Origin: Thermoleophilia bacterium
GTDB lineage: Bacteria > Actinomycetota > Thermoleophilia > Gaiellales > Gaiellaceae
Length of the DNA stretch: 49,710 nt
Reading direction: 5' to 3'
Assembly: GCA_025929425.1 (NCBI GenBank)
Contig: JAICME010000003.1
Location: 1-49,710 of the forward strand
The position numbers and the translations under genes were made by a program. Positions 30,883 to 38,917 of the stretch are shown here, piece after piece. Each line of letters starts with the position of its first letter. Position 1 is the stretch's first letter. Under the pieces are notes generated by a model. That model was not told the origin of the DNA. It worked only from the letters and a program-made list of their open reading frames with translations, and ran no database searches.

Positions 30883-31184
30883 CGCGGCGGAACGCTATCT
30901 GCCAAGGGCTCGAGCGCGCCTGCCGTAGGTTCGAGCGATCCATCCTCGAGGCCCGTGACCACCTCGCGCAGGAGCGCGTGGGCGGCATCGACGTCGTCGG
31001 CCGAAAGGACGGTCGTCACTCCGGCGAGGTGCTCGCCGCGACGTTCCTCCCAGAGCTCGAGCACGACGGTGTCGAGTTCGCGGCGCGGGATGTAGGAGTC
31101 CTCGGCGATGCCGACGCGAACCCTGACGACGCGGCCGTCCTGTAGCGTCGCGTTCTGTTCGAGCGGTTCTCCGCGCAGGGACAT
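30879..31184 (-). CDS. hypothetical protein coupled to cyclophilin
   Basis: A 101-residue protein from ATG 31184 whose stop overlaps the cyclophilin start (ATGA). The sequence [20 protein letters not shown] followed by [20 protein letters not shown] looks like a compact beta-rich domain, ending with a helix ([20 protein letters not shown]) and a disordered tail. No family recognised. The upstream open frame is low complexity and was not included. Function unknown; co-translation with the isomerase is the only clue. Confidence 0.65.
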   Translation of the reverse strand: MSLRGEPLEQNATLQDGRVVRVRVGIAEDSYIPRRELDTVVLELWEERRGEHLAGVTTVLSADDVDAAHALLREVVTGLEDGSLEPTAGALEPLADSVPPR

Positions 31185-31269
31185 CGCTTGGCATTCTGCC
31201 GGAGTGAGCCGGGGCACGAAACCGCAAAGGGGTAGGACCCATGGCGTGTGAATTTGTGCCGAACGGACT

Positions 31270-31845
31270 ATGGCGCTCGTCCGGGCCGTCCGCGAAGGTG
31301 TCGGCGTGAACCGGGCGAGGCTGCTCACTCTCGCCGTCGTCGTGGCTGCGCTCGTCGCCATCGGGCTCCTCGCCTCCTCGGCGCTCGCAAGAAACAACTC
31401 CGCGCGGAGCCTGCCGACGCTGAACCAGCAGGTCTTCGCCGCCATCAACAAGCTCCGCACCTCGCATGGTCTCGTTGCGCTGAAGGAGTCGAAGGCGCTC
31501 GACAGGTCCGCGCTCGCTCACTCGCTCCAGATGGGCCAGAAGAGCTTCTTCGGCCACAACTCGGCCAATGGGGAGCCGTTCTATGTGCGCATCAAGCGCT
31601 ACTACCACCCGACGGGCTACGCGCACTGGGCGGTGGGGGAGAACCTGCTCTGGGACGCTCCGTCCGTCTCCGCCGCGCACGCCTTGCAGCAGTGGATCAA
31701 GAGCCCGCCGCACCTCGAGAACCTCGAGACGGCGAAGTGGCGCGACCTCGGCGTCTCAGCGGTCACCGTCGCGAGGGCGGGCGGCCCTTACGGCGGGCAG
31801 CGCGTCACGATCATCACGACCGACTTCGGCGCCCGGACCGGGTAG
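31270..31845 (+). CDS. secreted CAP-domain (SCP/PR1-like) protein
   Basis: A 191-residue protein with an N-terminal signal/anchor (LLTLAVVVAALVAIGLLASS, then ALA). A GTG at 31306 is an alternative start just before it. The CAP domain (about 50-188) shows LNQQVFAAINKLRTSHGLVA, SFFGHNSANGEPFYVRIKRY, YAHWAVGENLLWD and the pair of conserved His/Glu residues around HN...GEN. Bacterial CAP proteins of this short type are secreted, with proposed roles in wall or lipid binding. The 3' end overlaps the convergent flippase-like gene by 90 bp. Confidence 0.85.
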   Translation: MALVRAVREGVGVNRARLLTLAVVVAALVAIGLLASSALARNNSARSLPTLNQQVFAAINKLRTSHGLVALKESKALDRSALAHSLQMGQKSFFGHNSANGEPFYVRIKRYYHPTGYAHWAVGENLLWDAPSVSAAHALQQWIKSPPHLENLETAKWRDLGVSAVTVARAGGPYGGQRVTIITTDFGARTG

Positions 31846-32856
31846 TTCGCCCTCCGGCGGTTGCGGTGGAGGCCGGCGTCGCAGCGCGTAGAGCCCGGCG
31901 GCGGCTGGGCCGAGCGGCAGCCAGAGGTTGAAGACGCGGTAGGCGAATACTGCGAGGACGGCGGCCGGCAGCCCGTAGCCGACCCAGGTGAGCGCGAAGG
32001 GCAGCAGAGCCTCGACCGCCCCCGCGCCGGCGAGCGGAAGCGTCCGGCGCGTCAACGCGTATCCCGTCGCGTAGCCGACGACGACGGCCTCGACCGAGGG
32101 CGTGTGCCGTTCGAACGCTGCGAGGCAGACCCAGAGGACGAATACCTCCCCGGCCCAGTAGACCGCCATCCCGCTGAAGGCGGCCGCCCCGTGGCGACGT
32201 GGGGAGGCGACGATCTGCCCGACGACCGCGATCGCCTCGAGCGGCGGGCCGAGGATTCGCTTGAGCAGGCGCCCTCGGCAAATCCAGTGGCGATACCGAA
32301 CCGCGAGAAGGGCGAGCGCGGTCCCGGCGGGGACGCCGATCGTCCACGAGAGCAAGACCGCACGCTGGGCATCGTCGTGCTGGACGAGCAGGAGGATTGC
32401 GCAGGCGCAGGCGCCCACCGAGAGGACGGCGTACTCCAGCGAGCCGAGACCGAGCACACGCACCCGTGCCTCGTCCGGTGGGACGCCCAGATCCTGGAGC
32501 GCCTCGATGTCGACTGCGAAGCCGCCGCGAGGAATGAACATCCCGAAGCCAGCGGCGACGATCGCGCCCGCGCGTAGTGCGCCGAGTCGGACGCCGCGAC
32601 CGACGTGCGCGACCTCCCGGTAGGCGAACGTGTAGCCGATGTGGGCCGCGACGGCGCCCACGATCGCGAACGGGAACCAGTACCAGTGCGCGTGCCGGAT
32701 GTGGGAGGCGACCGCTACGTAACCCGCCGCCCCCGCGACGAGGATCGCCGCGATCAGCGAAAGCGCTCCCGCGACGATCATCAGCATCACGACGTGGTGC
32801 GCCTCGTGCTCGCGGTGGTGCGCGAGCAGGATTCCGAGCGGTCCCCGGCGCGTCAT
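31756..32856 (-). CDS. LPG-synthase-TM-like (UPF0104) integral membrane protein
   Basis: A 366-residue membrane protein with about eight helices. The pattern with helices near 24-50, 58-76, 92-112, 140-160, 165-185, 235-258 and 265-320 fits the lysylphosphatidylglycerol synthase transmembrane/flippase region (UPF0104), but no C-terminal aminoacyl transferase domain is present. The segment VVVGYATGYALTRRTLPLAG is typical, as is YRVFNLWLPLGPAAAGLYAL at the end. The last about 40 residues are charged and low complexity and are antisense to the CAP gene. A role in lipid or glycolipid translocation is inferred from family. Confidence 0.7.
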   Translation of the reverse strand: MTRRGPLGILLAHHREHEAHHVVMLMIVAGALSLIAAILVAGAAGYVAVASHIRHAHWYWFPFAIVGAVAAHIGYTFAYREVAHVGRGVRLGALRAGAIVAAGFGMFIPRGGFAVDIEALQDLGVPPDEARVRVLGLGSLEYAVLSVGACACAILLLVQHDDAQRAVLLSWTIGVPAGTALALLAVRYRHWICRGRLLKRILGPPLEAIAVVGQIVASPRRHGAAAFSGMAVYWAGEVFVLWVCLAAFERHTPSVEAVVVGYATGYALTRRTLPLAGAGAVEALLPFALTWVGYGLPAAVLAVFAYRVFNLWLPLGPAAAGLYALRRRPPPQPPEGELPGPGAEVGRDDRDALPAVRAARPRDGDR

Positions 32857-32888
32857 CGTCCGCTTCTACCCACGGCATCCACGAGAGA

Positions 32889-32961
32889 TGCGCCCGGGAG
32901 GATTCGAACCTCCGACCCGCGGATTAGAAGTCCGCCGCTCTGTCCACTGAGCTACGGGCGC
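32889..32961 (-). tRNA. tRNA-Arg (TCT)
   Basis: Minus strand: acceptor GCGCCCG/CGGGCGC, anticodon loop CTTCTAA giving anticodon TCT, and T-loop TTCGAAT. Discriminator A. Confidence 0.95.
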
Positions 32962-33009
32962 GCGGTGACAAGAGTAGAGCGCTCGGCGGCGCGGGTAGGG
33001 TCTCCGCCG

Positions 33010-34494
33010 ATGGCGGATGCGCTCGAACAGCTGAAGGAGCGGCTGGCCGAGATCACCGATCTCGGCAAGGTCGGACGTCTTCTCTCGTGGGATCAGCAGA
33101 CGATGATGCCGCTCGCCGGCACCGGGCACCGGGCCGACCAGATGGCCACGGTGTACCGCCTCGCGCACGAACGGTTCACCGCTCCCGCCGTCGGGCGGCT
33201 GCTCGAAGAGCTGCGGCCGTTGGAGGAGTCGCTCGACCCGGACTCCGACGACGCGGCCCTGATCGGCGTCGTGCGCCGCGACTACGAGAAGGCGGTGAAT
33301 GTGCCGTCCTCGCTGCGGGCGGCGATGACGAGGGCCGCTGCCGAGGCGCGGCCGGTGTGGGTGAAGGCCAAGGCGGAGTCGGACTTCGCGTCGTTCCTGC
33401 CGTCGCTCGAGCGGATCGTGGAACTGAAGCTCGAGTACGTGGACTGCGTCGCCGACGGCGCCGCCGAGCGGTACGACGTCCTGCTCGACGATTACGAGCC
33501 GCAGACGACGACCGCCGAGGTGCGGACGCTCTTCGAGGAGCTGAAACCGCCGCTCGTCGAGCTCATCGCCGAGCTGCGGCAGCGCGACGTCGACGACTCC
33601 TTCCTCCACGCGGACTTCCCACCCGAGCGTCAGCGCGGGCTCGCGCACGAGGTGATCGATCTGTTCGGCCATCGGCCGGACAGCTGGCGGATCGATCCGA
33701 CCGAGCATCCCTTCGCCTCCGGTCCCGGGCGCGACGACATCCGGATCACCACGAACTACCACCCGGACTCGCTCGAGTCCCTCTTCTCGACCATGCACGA
33801 GTACGGTCACGGCCTCTACAACCACCAGCTGCCGCAGCACCTCGAGCGACTGCCGACCGGCCAGTCGTGCTCGCTCGGCATCCACGAGTCCCAGAGCCGC
33901 CTCTGGGAGAACCTCGTCGGCCGCAGCCTCCCGTTCTGGCGGTTCTTCTATCCGCGCCTGCAGGTGACGTACCCGGAGGTGTTCGCGCGCGTCGACCTCG
34001 AGCGCTTCCATGCCGGAATCCGCACGGCCAAGCCGGGGCTGATCCGGATCCAGGCCGACGAGGTGACCTACGGGATGCACGTCATGCTCCGCTTCGAGCT
34101 CGAGCAGGACATCGTCGAGGGCCGCGTGGCGCTCCGCGACCTTCCGCAGCGCTGGAACGAGAAGATGTGGGACTACCTCGGCGTCGAGGTGCCCGACGAC
34201 GGGCACGGCGTCCTCCAGGACGTGCACTGGTCCGGCGGCTCGATCGGGTACTTCTCGACCTATCTGATCGGAACCGTCGCATCGGTTCAGATCTGGGAGG
34301 CGGCCTGCCGTGACGTCCCGGACCTCGAGGATCAGGTCGGCCGCGGCGAGTTCGCGCCGCTGCGCGAGTGGCTCGGCGAGCACGTCCATGCGCTCGGCCG
34401 CAAGTTCTCGCCGCAGGAGACGTTGCGCCGCGCGACCGGGTCGTCACTTGCGGCGCAGCCCTACCTCGACTACCTCCGCAGCACCTACGCATAG
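33010..34494 (+). CDS. M32-family metallocarboxypeptidase
   Basis: A 494-residue thermostable-carboxypeptidase-1-like enzyme. The zinc motif is H263-E-Y-G-H267 (in LFSTMHEYGHGLYNHQLP). Downstream are GQSCSLGIHESQSRLWENLV (HESQS) and GLIRIQADEVTYGMHVMLRF with further conserved residues. The N-terminus LGKVGRLLSWDQQTMMP is the family start, and the length is as expected. It removes C-terminal residues from peptides in the cytoplasm; M32 enzymes do not cut before proline. ATG 33010 lies just after tRNA-Arg on the other strand; there is no strong ribosome site. Confidence 0.92.
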   Translation: MADALEQLKERLAEITDLGKVGRLLSWDQQTMMPLAGTGHRADQMATVYRLAHERFTAPAVGRLLEELRPLEESLDPDSDDAALIGVVRRDYEKAVNVPSSLRAAMTRAAAEARPVWVKAKAESDFASFLPSLERIVELKLEYVDCVADGAAERYDVLLDDYEPQTTTAEVRTLFEELKPPLVELIAELRQRDVDDSFLHADFPPERQRGLAHEVIDLFGHRPDSWRIDPTEHPFASGPGRDDIRITTNYHPDSLESLFSTMHEYGHGLYNHQLPQHLERLPTGQSCSLGIHESQSRLWENLVGRSLPFWRFFYPRLQVTYPEVFARVDLERFHAGIRTAKPGLIRIQADEVTYGMHVMLRFELEQDIVEGRVALRDLPQRWNEKMWDYLGVEVPDDGHGVLQDVHWSGGSIGYFSTYLIGTVASVQIWEAACRDVPDLEDQVGRGEFAPLREWLGEHVHALGRKFSPQETLRRATGSSLAAQPYLDYLRSTYA

Positions 34495-34546
34495 GTCCCG
34501 GCGCGCCGGGTAGGCGCTCGGGAGTGAAACCTAAGGAGGGGTCTGC

Positions 34547-35101
34547 ATGGCAGACGTGTTGAAGAACAAGAAGGTCGCAATCCTCGCCGCTGACATGTTC
34601 GAGCGGGTCGAGCTCGAGGAGCCGCGGAAGGCGCTCGAAGACGCGGGCGCAGACGTCGAGATCGTCTCGATCTCCGGCGGCGAGATCCAGGGCTTCGACC
34701 ACTTCGATCCGGCGAACACGGTGAAGGTCGACCGCACGGTGGAAGAAGCGTCACCCGACGACTACGACGCGCTCCTCGTTCCCGGCGGCGTTGGCAATCC
34801 GGATCAGTTGCGGGGCGACGAGAACGCGGTCTCGTTCGTTCGCGCGTTCCACGACGCCGGCAAGCCGATGGCAGTCATCTGCCACGGCCCGTGGGTGCTC
34901 GTCGAGTCGGGGGCGGTGCGTGGAAAGCGCCTCACCTCGTGGCCGACTCTCGAAACCGACATCCGCAACGCGGGTGGCGACTGGGTGGACGAGGAGGTCG
35001 TCGTCTCCGGCAATCTCGTCACGAGTCGGAAGCCGGATGACATTCCGGCGTTCAACCGCGAGATGCTGCGGATCTTCTCGGGGGAGCGCGTGCCGGCCTG
35101 A
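34547..35101 (+). CDS. PfpI/DJ-1 family protein (type 1 glutamine amidotransferase-like)
   Basis: A 184-residue protein of the DJ-1/PfpI superfamily. The nucleophile elbow is C112 in KPMAVICHGPWVLVES, with His113 next to it as in PfpI. The N-terminal AILAADMFERVELEEPRKAL holds the conserved acidic residue that activates the Cys, and YDALLVPGGVGNPDQLRG is the second signature. Members act as protein/nucleotide deglycases or proteases; the exact activity is debated. A strong TAAGGAGG precedes the ATG, which suggests high expression. A hairpin follows the stop. Confidence 0.92.
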   Translation: MADVLKNKKVAILAADMFERVELEEPRKALEDAGADVEIVSISGGEIQGFDHFDPANTVKVDRTVEEASPDDYDALLVPGGVGNPDQLRGDENAVSFVRAFHDAGKPMAVICHGPWVLVESGAVRGKRLTSWPTLETDIRNAGGDWVDEEVVVSGNLVTSRKPDDIPAFNREMLRIFSGERVPA

Positions 35102-35110
35102 GGGTCAGCA

Positions 35111-35139
35111 TGGCGGGGCCGCCACGCGCGGCCCCGCCA
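35111..35139 (+). terminator. hairpin after the PfpI gene
   Basis: TGGCGGGGCCG/CGGCCCCGCCA is an 11-bp perfect stem with a 7-nt loop, 10 bp after the PfpI stop. It lacks a T run but is well placed to end that transcript. Confidence 0.5.
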
Positions 35140-35233
35140 CCGCGTGAACGAGGGAGGGCGACAGTTCTGCTTAGGTCAGCCGCATGACCAGACGGGCGCG
35201 GCGCGTGCGCCTTGCACACGTGCCCTCACGGGG

Positions 35234-35250
35234 TTTGCACACGCCGCGCG
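35234..35250 (+). repeat. left copy of an imperfect direct repeat flanking the accessory block
   Basis: TTTGCACACGCCGCGCG here matches TTTGCACACACCCCGCG at 40934-40950 at 15 of 17 positions, in the same orientation. Half-copies (TTGCACACG) occur at 35212 as well. The two copies lie just outside the ATPase stop and the transposase stop. Confidence 0.5.
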
Positions 35251-35257
35251 AGACCGC

Positions 35258-36517
35258 CTAGTCCGTCCAGATCGAAGAGATCGGCGCCGCGACGATCCGG
35301 TCGCTGAGCTGATAGACGCGCGGGGTCGAGCAGAAAACCACGCCGGCGATGAAGCGATCGCCCAGCTGTTCTCGCAACCAGATCAGGTGCTTCGCCTCAT
35401 CCGCGTCTGGGGCGGCGCCCGCCTTCACTTCGATCCCGATCACCCTGTCGCCGCCCAGTTCGAGAACGATGTCGACCTCGTGACGTCCGGCTTCCGTTCG
35501 GAGGTGGTAGCGACGGATGCGGTGAGGGGAGATTGCAACCTCCGGCCGTAGCTGTGCGGTCACGAACGTGTCGATCATCCGTCCCAGCAGGTTCCCGTCC
35601 CGGATGACTCCCGGCGCGTCGAGCCGAAGCAGATGCGCGGCCAGCGCTGGATCGACGACGTAGCGCTTCGGCCCGTGGGTTAGCCGGCTCAGGCGATTCG
35701 TCATCCACGCTGGCACCTGCTCGAGGACCAAGAGCCGCTCCAGGAGTTCCTCGTACACGACCGCCGTTTTCTGCTGCACCCGAGCCGCGTCGAAGATGGT
35801 CTTGTGCTCGGTGACGCCGGCCGAGTTCAAGGCGTACGCCTCGAAGTAGCGCCGGAGCCGTACCGGGTCGCGCTTCCTCGTCTTCGAGTCCTCGACCTGC
35901 TCGACGTCGTGGGTCACCAGGTCATCTACATAGCTGTCGAACCAGGTGGCCCGAGTGAGCGGATCGCGTAGAGCGAGCGCCGGGTAGGGGAAGCCCCCGG
36001 TAAGCAGGAGATCAACGTAGTCCCGTAGATCGAGCGCTTTGCTTGGCGCCGCGAGAGGCACTCCTTCGATGAGCTTGTCGATCACGCTCTTGCTGCTCGT
36101 GAGGCCGCGAAGCTCTCGCACTGTCATCGGGAAGATCGGGACTCGCTGGAGGCGGCCGGTGCCTGGCCACGGCGTGTTCTCCACCTCCGCGCGCACCGAG
36201 CCGGTCAGGAAGTAGCGCGACGGTCGCGGGTCGTCGTTCACCCGCTGGGCGACTGCGCGTAGTACGTCCGGGACTTCCTGCCACTCGTCAAGGAGCACCG
36301 GCTCCTCCAAGCCCTCGAGGGCGGCGCTTGCATCGGCCTTGAAGGCCGCGGCCTCGCCGGCGACGTTCAGACGAACGGTCGTCGCCGCGCGCCGCTCGAC
36401 CGTCCGTGTCTTGCCGACGGCTCTTGGCCCGACGACCATAAAGGCCGAGAGCTCACTCGCCAGCCGCGACAGATGAGGCTCGATCAGGCGGTCGTGGTAG
36501 GAGGGAGTCGCAGGCAT
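35258..36517 (-). CDS. AAA ATPase with DUF4143 domain
   Basis: A 419-residue protein of the AAA_14/DUF4143 type. Walker A is GPRAVGKT at residues 30-37, Walker B is EEPVLLDEWQEVPD, and the sensor region is SRYFLTGSVRAEVENTP. The C-terminal DUF4143 part (about 200-400) has a PD-(D/E)xK nuclease-like core: EAGRHEVDIVLELGGDRVIG and IEVKAGAAPDADEAKHL. Family members are abundant in bacteria and archaea, often in accessory DNA, and their biological role is unclear; toxin or mobility functions have been proposed. ATG 36517 lies only 4 bp from a run of four 23-bp tandem repeats, and no Shine-Dalgarno is visible. An earlier start inside the repeats (36556) is possible. Confidence 0.88.
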   Translation of the reverse strand: MPATPSYHDRLIEPHLSRLASELSAFMVVGPRAVGKTRTVERRAATTVRLNVAGEAAAFKADASAALEGLEEPVLLDEWQEVPDVLRAVAQRVNDDPRPSRYFLTGSVRAEVENTPWPGTGRLQRVPIFPMTVRELRGLTSSKSVIDKLIEGVPLAAPSKALDLRDYVDLLLTGGFPYPALALRDPLTRATWFDSYVDDLVTHDVEQVEDSKTRKRDPVRLRRYFEAYALNSAGVTEHKTIFDAARVQQKTAVVYEELLERLLVLEQVPAWMTNRLSRLTHGPKRYVVDPALAAHLLRLDAPGVIRDGNLLGRMIDTFVTAQLRPEVAISPHRIRRYHLRTEAGRHEVDIVLELGGDRVIGIEVKAGAAPDADEAKHLIWLREQLGDRFIAGVVFCSTPRVYQLSDRIVAAPISSIWTD

Positions 36518-36520
36518 CAA

Positions 36521-36612
36521 GGAAATAATACCCGTTTCACGCACCGAATAGTACACGTTTCACGCAGGGAATACTACCCTCCTCACACACGGAATAGCAC
36601 CTGTCTCACGCA
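36521..36612 (-). repeat. four tandem 23-bp repeats at the DUF4143 gene start
   Basis: Four contiguous 23-bp units (36521-36543, 36544-36566, 36567-36589, 36590-36612) share GGAATA-x-TACC near one end and TCACGCA at the other. On the minus (sense) strand the unit reads TGCGTGAAAC, then GTGTACTATTCGG. The array abuts the ATPase start, consistent with autoregulatory operator sites or iterons. No spacers, so it is not CRISPR. Confidence 0.8.
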
Positions 36613-36695
36613 GGCGAGGGATTGCTTCTGGAAGAAGATCGGCGGCCTGTGCCGCGTTCCGGGAATGGAACGGTCTGGGACGCCGGTGATGCCAA

Positions 36696-36765
36696 CTATA
36701 GGTTCTGCGCCCCAAAACCTACATTTGGACGGCAACAACCTATAGCTGGGCTGACCGCGCAGAAC
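36696..36765. repeat. two interleaved 9-bp inverted repeats in a gene-free stretch
   Basis: CTATAGGTT (36696-36704) pairs with AACCTATAG (36737-36745), and GTTCTGCGC (36702-36710) pairs with GCGCAGAAC (36757-36765). The second motif recurs directly at 36789-36797. The 236 bp from 36613 to 36848 contain no convincing gene; this cluster is the only structure seen. Confidence 0.45.
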
Positions 36766-36848
36766 GTATGCCTTTTCAGCAGTCGGGCGCGCAGAACGAA
36801 CACTTTCTCGGCGCTTGCCCGCTCTACACCTTCTTCGTCTACGGCTGC

Positions 36849-37988
36849 CTACGCGCCCTGGTCTGCTGCCTTCCACCTGACGCTCTTGTTGCCGTGGCCG
36901 GTGTTCGTCTTCTCGACGAGCTCGAGCCGGCGGAGGCGCTGGAGGCGAGCCCCGGTCTTCCGGGTCGTCCAGCCGATCTCCTCTGCGATCTCCGCACGGC
37001 TCGCTGGCCGCTTGAACTGCCTGATCGCGTCAAGGAGTTCCTGATCGGTCGCGTCTCGCCGCTCGCGGCGCGCGATGCGGGCGGAACGGAGATAGTCGAT
37101 CCCGGCGCGCTCGACACTCCACCTCGCGTCCGCTTGGCGCGCGCGCTCGAGCAGCGCCGGCTCCTGGTCGCGTGCGCCAAGCCGCCAGGCGACGAGCTCG
37201 CGGGTCTGCTCGCTGACTGTCATCCCCATCCGCTTCGCCGCGCGCGTGAGCGCTCCCGCAGGAGCAAGGTTCAGGCGGCCTTTCTTCATCCGCTGGTACG
37301 CACGCTGGGTGAGCTTCTCGCCGGGGTGGCTCAGCTCGTGCTCCTCGAGCGCCGTCAAGAGCGAGTCGATGCAGCGCTCGCAAGTCCACGTCCCACCCGG
37401 TTGCTGCGGCAACTGAGGCGGCTGCGGCGGCGGCTCGAGACCCGCCTCCTCGACTACACGGGCCCAGCCGTGGGCCCACTCGATCCGCTCCGAGCTCGGA
37501 TAGTCGTCCCAGACCCGTCGTCCGTGGAGCCACGAGCGCCTCTGCTCCTCGATGAGCCGGTCGAGCTCCCGGTCGTACTCGGCGGGTCGGAGTGTGCGCA
37601 CCTCGAGGCGTTTCGCCACCGCTCGGACAGCCGCGGCCGCCTCCTCGAGCGTGAACGGCATCCGCTCGCGGCGTGTGATGACGACCAGGTTCATCTGGAA
37701 GTCGCGGCCAGTGAGATGAGAGACCTCGACGATCCGCCGCCAGGGCTGCTTGAAGAAGCGGATGATCTGATCGGCGCGCGGACTCTCCGGGTAGGGCGAG
37801 CCGGCGCGCGCCGCGTCGTACGCGCGGGTGGTTGTCCGCAGCGGGTCGCTGCCAGCCGCGCTCGCGGCCGCGGTCGTGATCTCACGGACGATCGTGAGGA
37901 GTTCGACCGGCTCGTAGCGCGGCGCGTAGCGGCCGCCGCGGCGCCGCGGGCCAGCGGCTCTTGTCGTCGACTCTGTCTTTCTGCTCAC
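36849..37988 (-). CDS. putative DNA-binding protein with homing-endonuclease-associated-type repeats
   Basis: A 379-residue protein with no catalytic motif recognised. Segments TTTRAYDAARAGSPYPESPR then ADQIIRFFKQPWRRIVEVSH, and later GRRVWDDYPSSERIEWAHGW then ARVVEEAGLE, resemble the repeat (aY/D...P....I...F..W..a...aGl) often seen next to homing endonucleases and in actinobacterial regulators. A Cys pair (TWTCERC, about 212) and a helix-rich section follow. The C-terminus (about 315-375) is a winged-helix-like region: RRDATDQELLDAIRQFKRPA then SRAEIAEEIGWTTRKTGARL. DNA binding is therefore likely. GTG start. Its place next to an XRE gene and a transposase suggests an accessory role. Function unknown. 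Confidence 0.6.
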   Translation of the reverse strand: MSRKTESTTRAAGPRRRGGRYAPRYEPVELLTIVREITTAAASAAGSDPLRTTTRAYDAARAGSPYPESPRADQIIRFFKQPWRRIVEVSHLTGRDFQMNLVVITRRERMPFTLEEAAAAVRAVAKRLEVRTLRPAEYDRELDRLIEEQRRSWLHGRRVWDDYPSSERIEWAHGWARVVEEAGLEPPPQPPQLPQQPGGTWTCERCIDSLLTALEEHELSHPGEKLTQRAYQRMKKGRLNLAPAGALTRAAKRMGMTVSEQTRELVAWRLGARDQEPALLERARQADARWSVERAGIDYLRSARIARRERRDATDQELLDAIRQFKRPASRAEIAEEIGWTTRKTGARLQRLRRLELVEKTNTGHGNKSVRWKAADQGA

Positions 37989-38201
37989 GACGGACGATCC
38001 TGGCAGCTTCGACTGCTGTTGTTGTTGCGGTCACAGTCGTTGCCGTCGACCCGCTGGCGACCGTGATGATCATCATCCCGTCGACGCTGACGACGACGCC
38101 GAAGAAGCCGACGTCGACGATGGTGCCGACATCCGTGATGAAGATGAAGAAGAAGCCGCGGCCGACGTCCGCTGTCGGACTCGCTGGGTAGCGTCCCGCG
38201 G

Positions 38202-38513
38202 GTGCCAAGACCACGCGGGCGCCGGCCGGGGGAGCAGACGAAGGCGGAGACCCGGATCGCCCAGTGGCGGGTGAAGCGCGGAATGACCCAGCAGACCGCG
38301 GCCGATCTCGTCGGGCTCAGCTTGAACGGCTACTGGAAGTACGAGCGAGGACGTCTCTTCAACCCGAGCATCCGCCAGCTCGCGAACCTGGCCATCATCT
38401 TCGGCTGCCGGATCGAGGACTTGATCGAAGACGACTGGCGGGAAGGCGTCTGGAGCTTCAGCAACCCGCGGCCGCCAGACCCGACGCTGTTCTGGCGCAA
38501 CGCGGATGGCTAA
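38202..38513 (+). CDS. XRE-type helix-turn-helix regulator
   Basis: A 103-residue protein with an HTH_XRE domain at about 18-75: IAQWRVKRGMTQQTAADLVG, LSLNGYWKYERGRLFNPSIR and QLANLAIIFGCRIEDLIEDD. The basic N-terminus PRPRGRRPGEQTKAETR may add DNA contacts; the C-terminal tail is Trp-rich. It is divergently arranged to the repeat-containing protein at 36849 with about 210 bp between. Likely a local regulator of the island. Confidence 0.85.
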   Translation: MPRPRGRRPGEQTKAETRIAQWRVKRGMTQQTAADLVGLSLNGYWKYERGRLFNPSIRQLANLAIIFGCRIEDLIEDDWREGVWSFSNPRPPDPTLFWRNADG

Positions 38514-38521
38514 CTAGAGCG

Positions 38522-38917
38522 TCAAGCGTCGACGAGACGCCAGAGACTCGAGATGGTCTCCGCCCAGATTTGGCCGGCTTCCTCCTGGCTGACCTGCGGC
38601 TCGCGCAAGAGAATCAGCTCGTACTTGCCGGCCTTGTCGGCGGTGAAGAGGTTCAGGTGGAGACCTGGCGCGACCTCGCCCTGAGCAAGGAACGCGGGAT
38701 GGTCAGTCGGCTCCAGCTGCCACTGACTGGCGACTGCCGCCTGCAGATGCTCAGCATCGTGCGTGGAGTCGAACAGGAGCGTTCTCCCGTACCGGCGAGC
38801 ATCGAAGAACCCATCAACAGGGTCGAACGGAACATCCACCCGACGAGCGTGGCGACCGGCGCTGAGCTGTGCCGGCTTTTCGTCAGCGTCCCCGGCACAT
38901 ACGCATGTGCGCCTCAT
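38522..38917 (-). CDS. hypothetical protein
   Basis: About 131 residues from ATG 38917. The C-terminal 105 residues look like a compact domain: VDVPFDPVDGFFDARRYGRT, LLFDSTHDAEHLQAAVASQW, FLAQGEVAPGLHLNLFTADK and AGKYELILLREPQVSQEEAG. Codon bias is good. No family recognised. The start overlaps the previous small ORF by 35 bp, so both probably form one transcript that converges with the XRE gene 8 bp away. Confidence 0.55.
   Translation of the reverse strand: MRRTCVCAGDADEKPAQLSAGRHARRVDVPFDPVDGFFDARRYGRTLLFDSTHDAEHLQAAVASQWQLEPTDHPAFLAQGEVAPGLHLNLFTADKAGKYELILLREPQVSQEEAGQIWAETISSLWRLVDA

Noticed and set aside
35212-35250. Insertion-sequence terminal inverted repeats
   Set aside because: The TTTGCACAC motifs are direct, not inverted, relative to the right copy, so they fit att-like or chance repeats rather than IS ends.
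36521-36612. CRISPR array
   Set aside because: The repeats are contiguous and degenerate with no spacers, and no cas genes are near.
36696-36765. Integron attC site
   Set aside because: The arms do not match the RYYYAAC/GTTRRRY core rules and no integron integrase is present.
37961-38191. Plus-strand Thr/Lys-rich frame before XRE
   Set aside because: Low-complexity peptide that mirrors the more codon-biased minus frame; no ribosome site.
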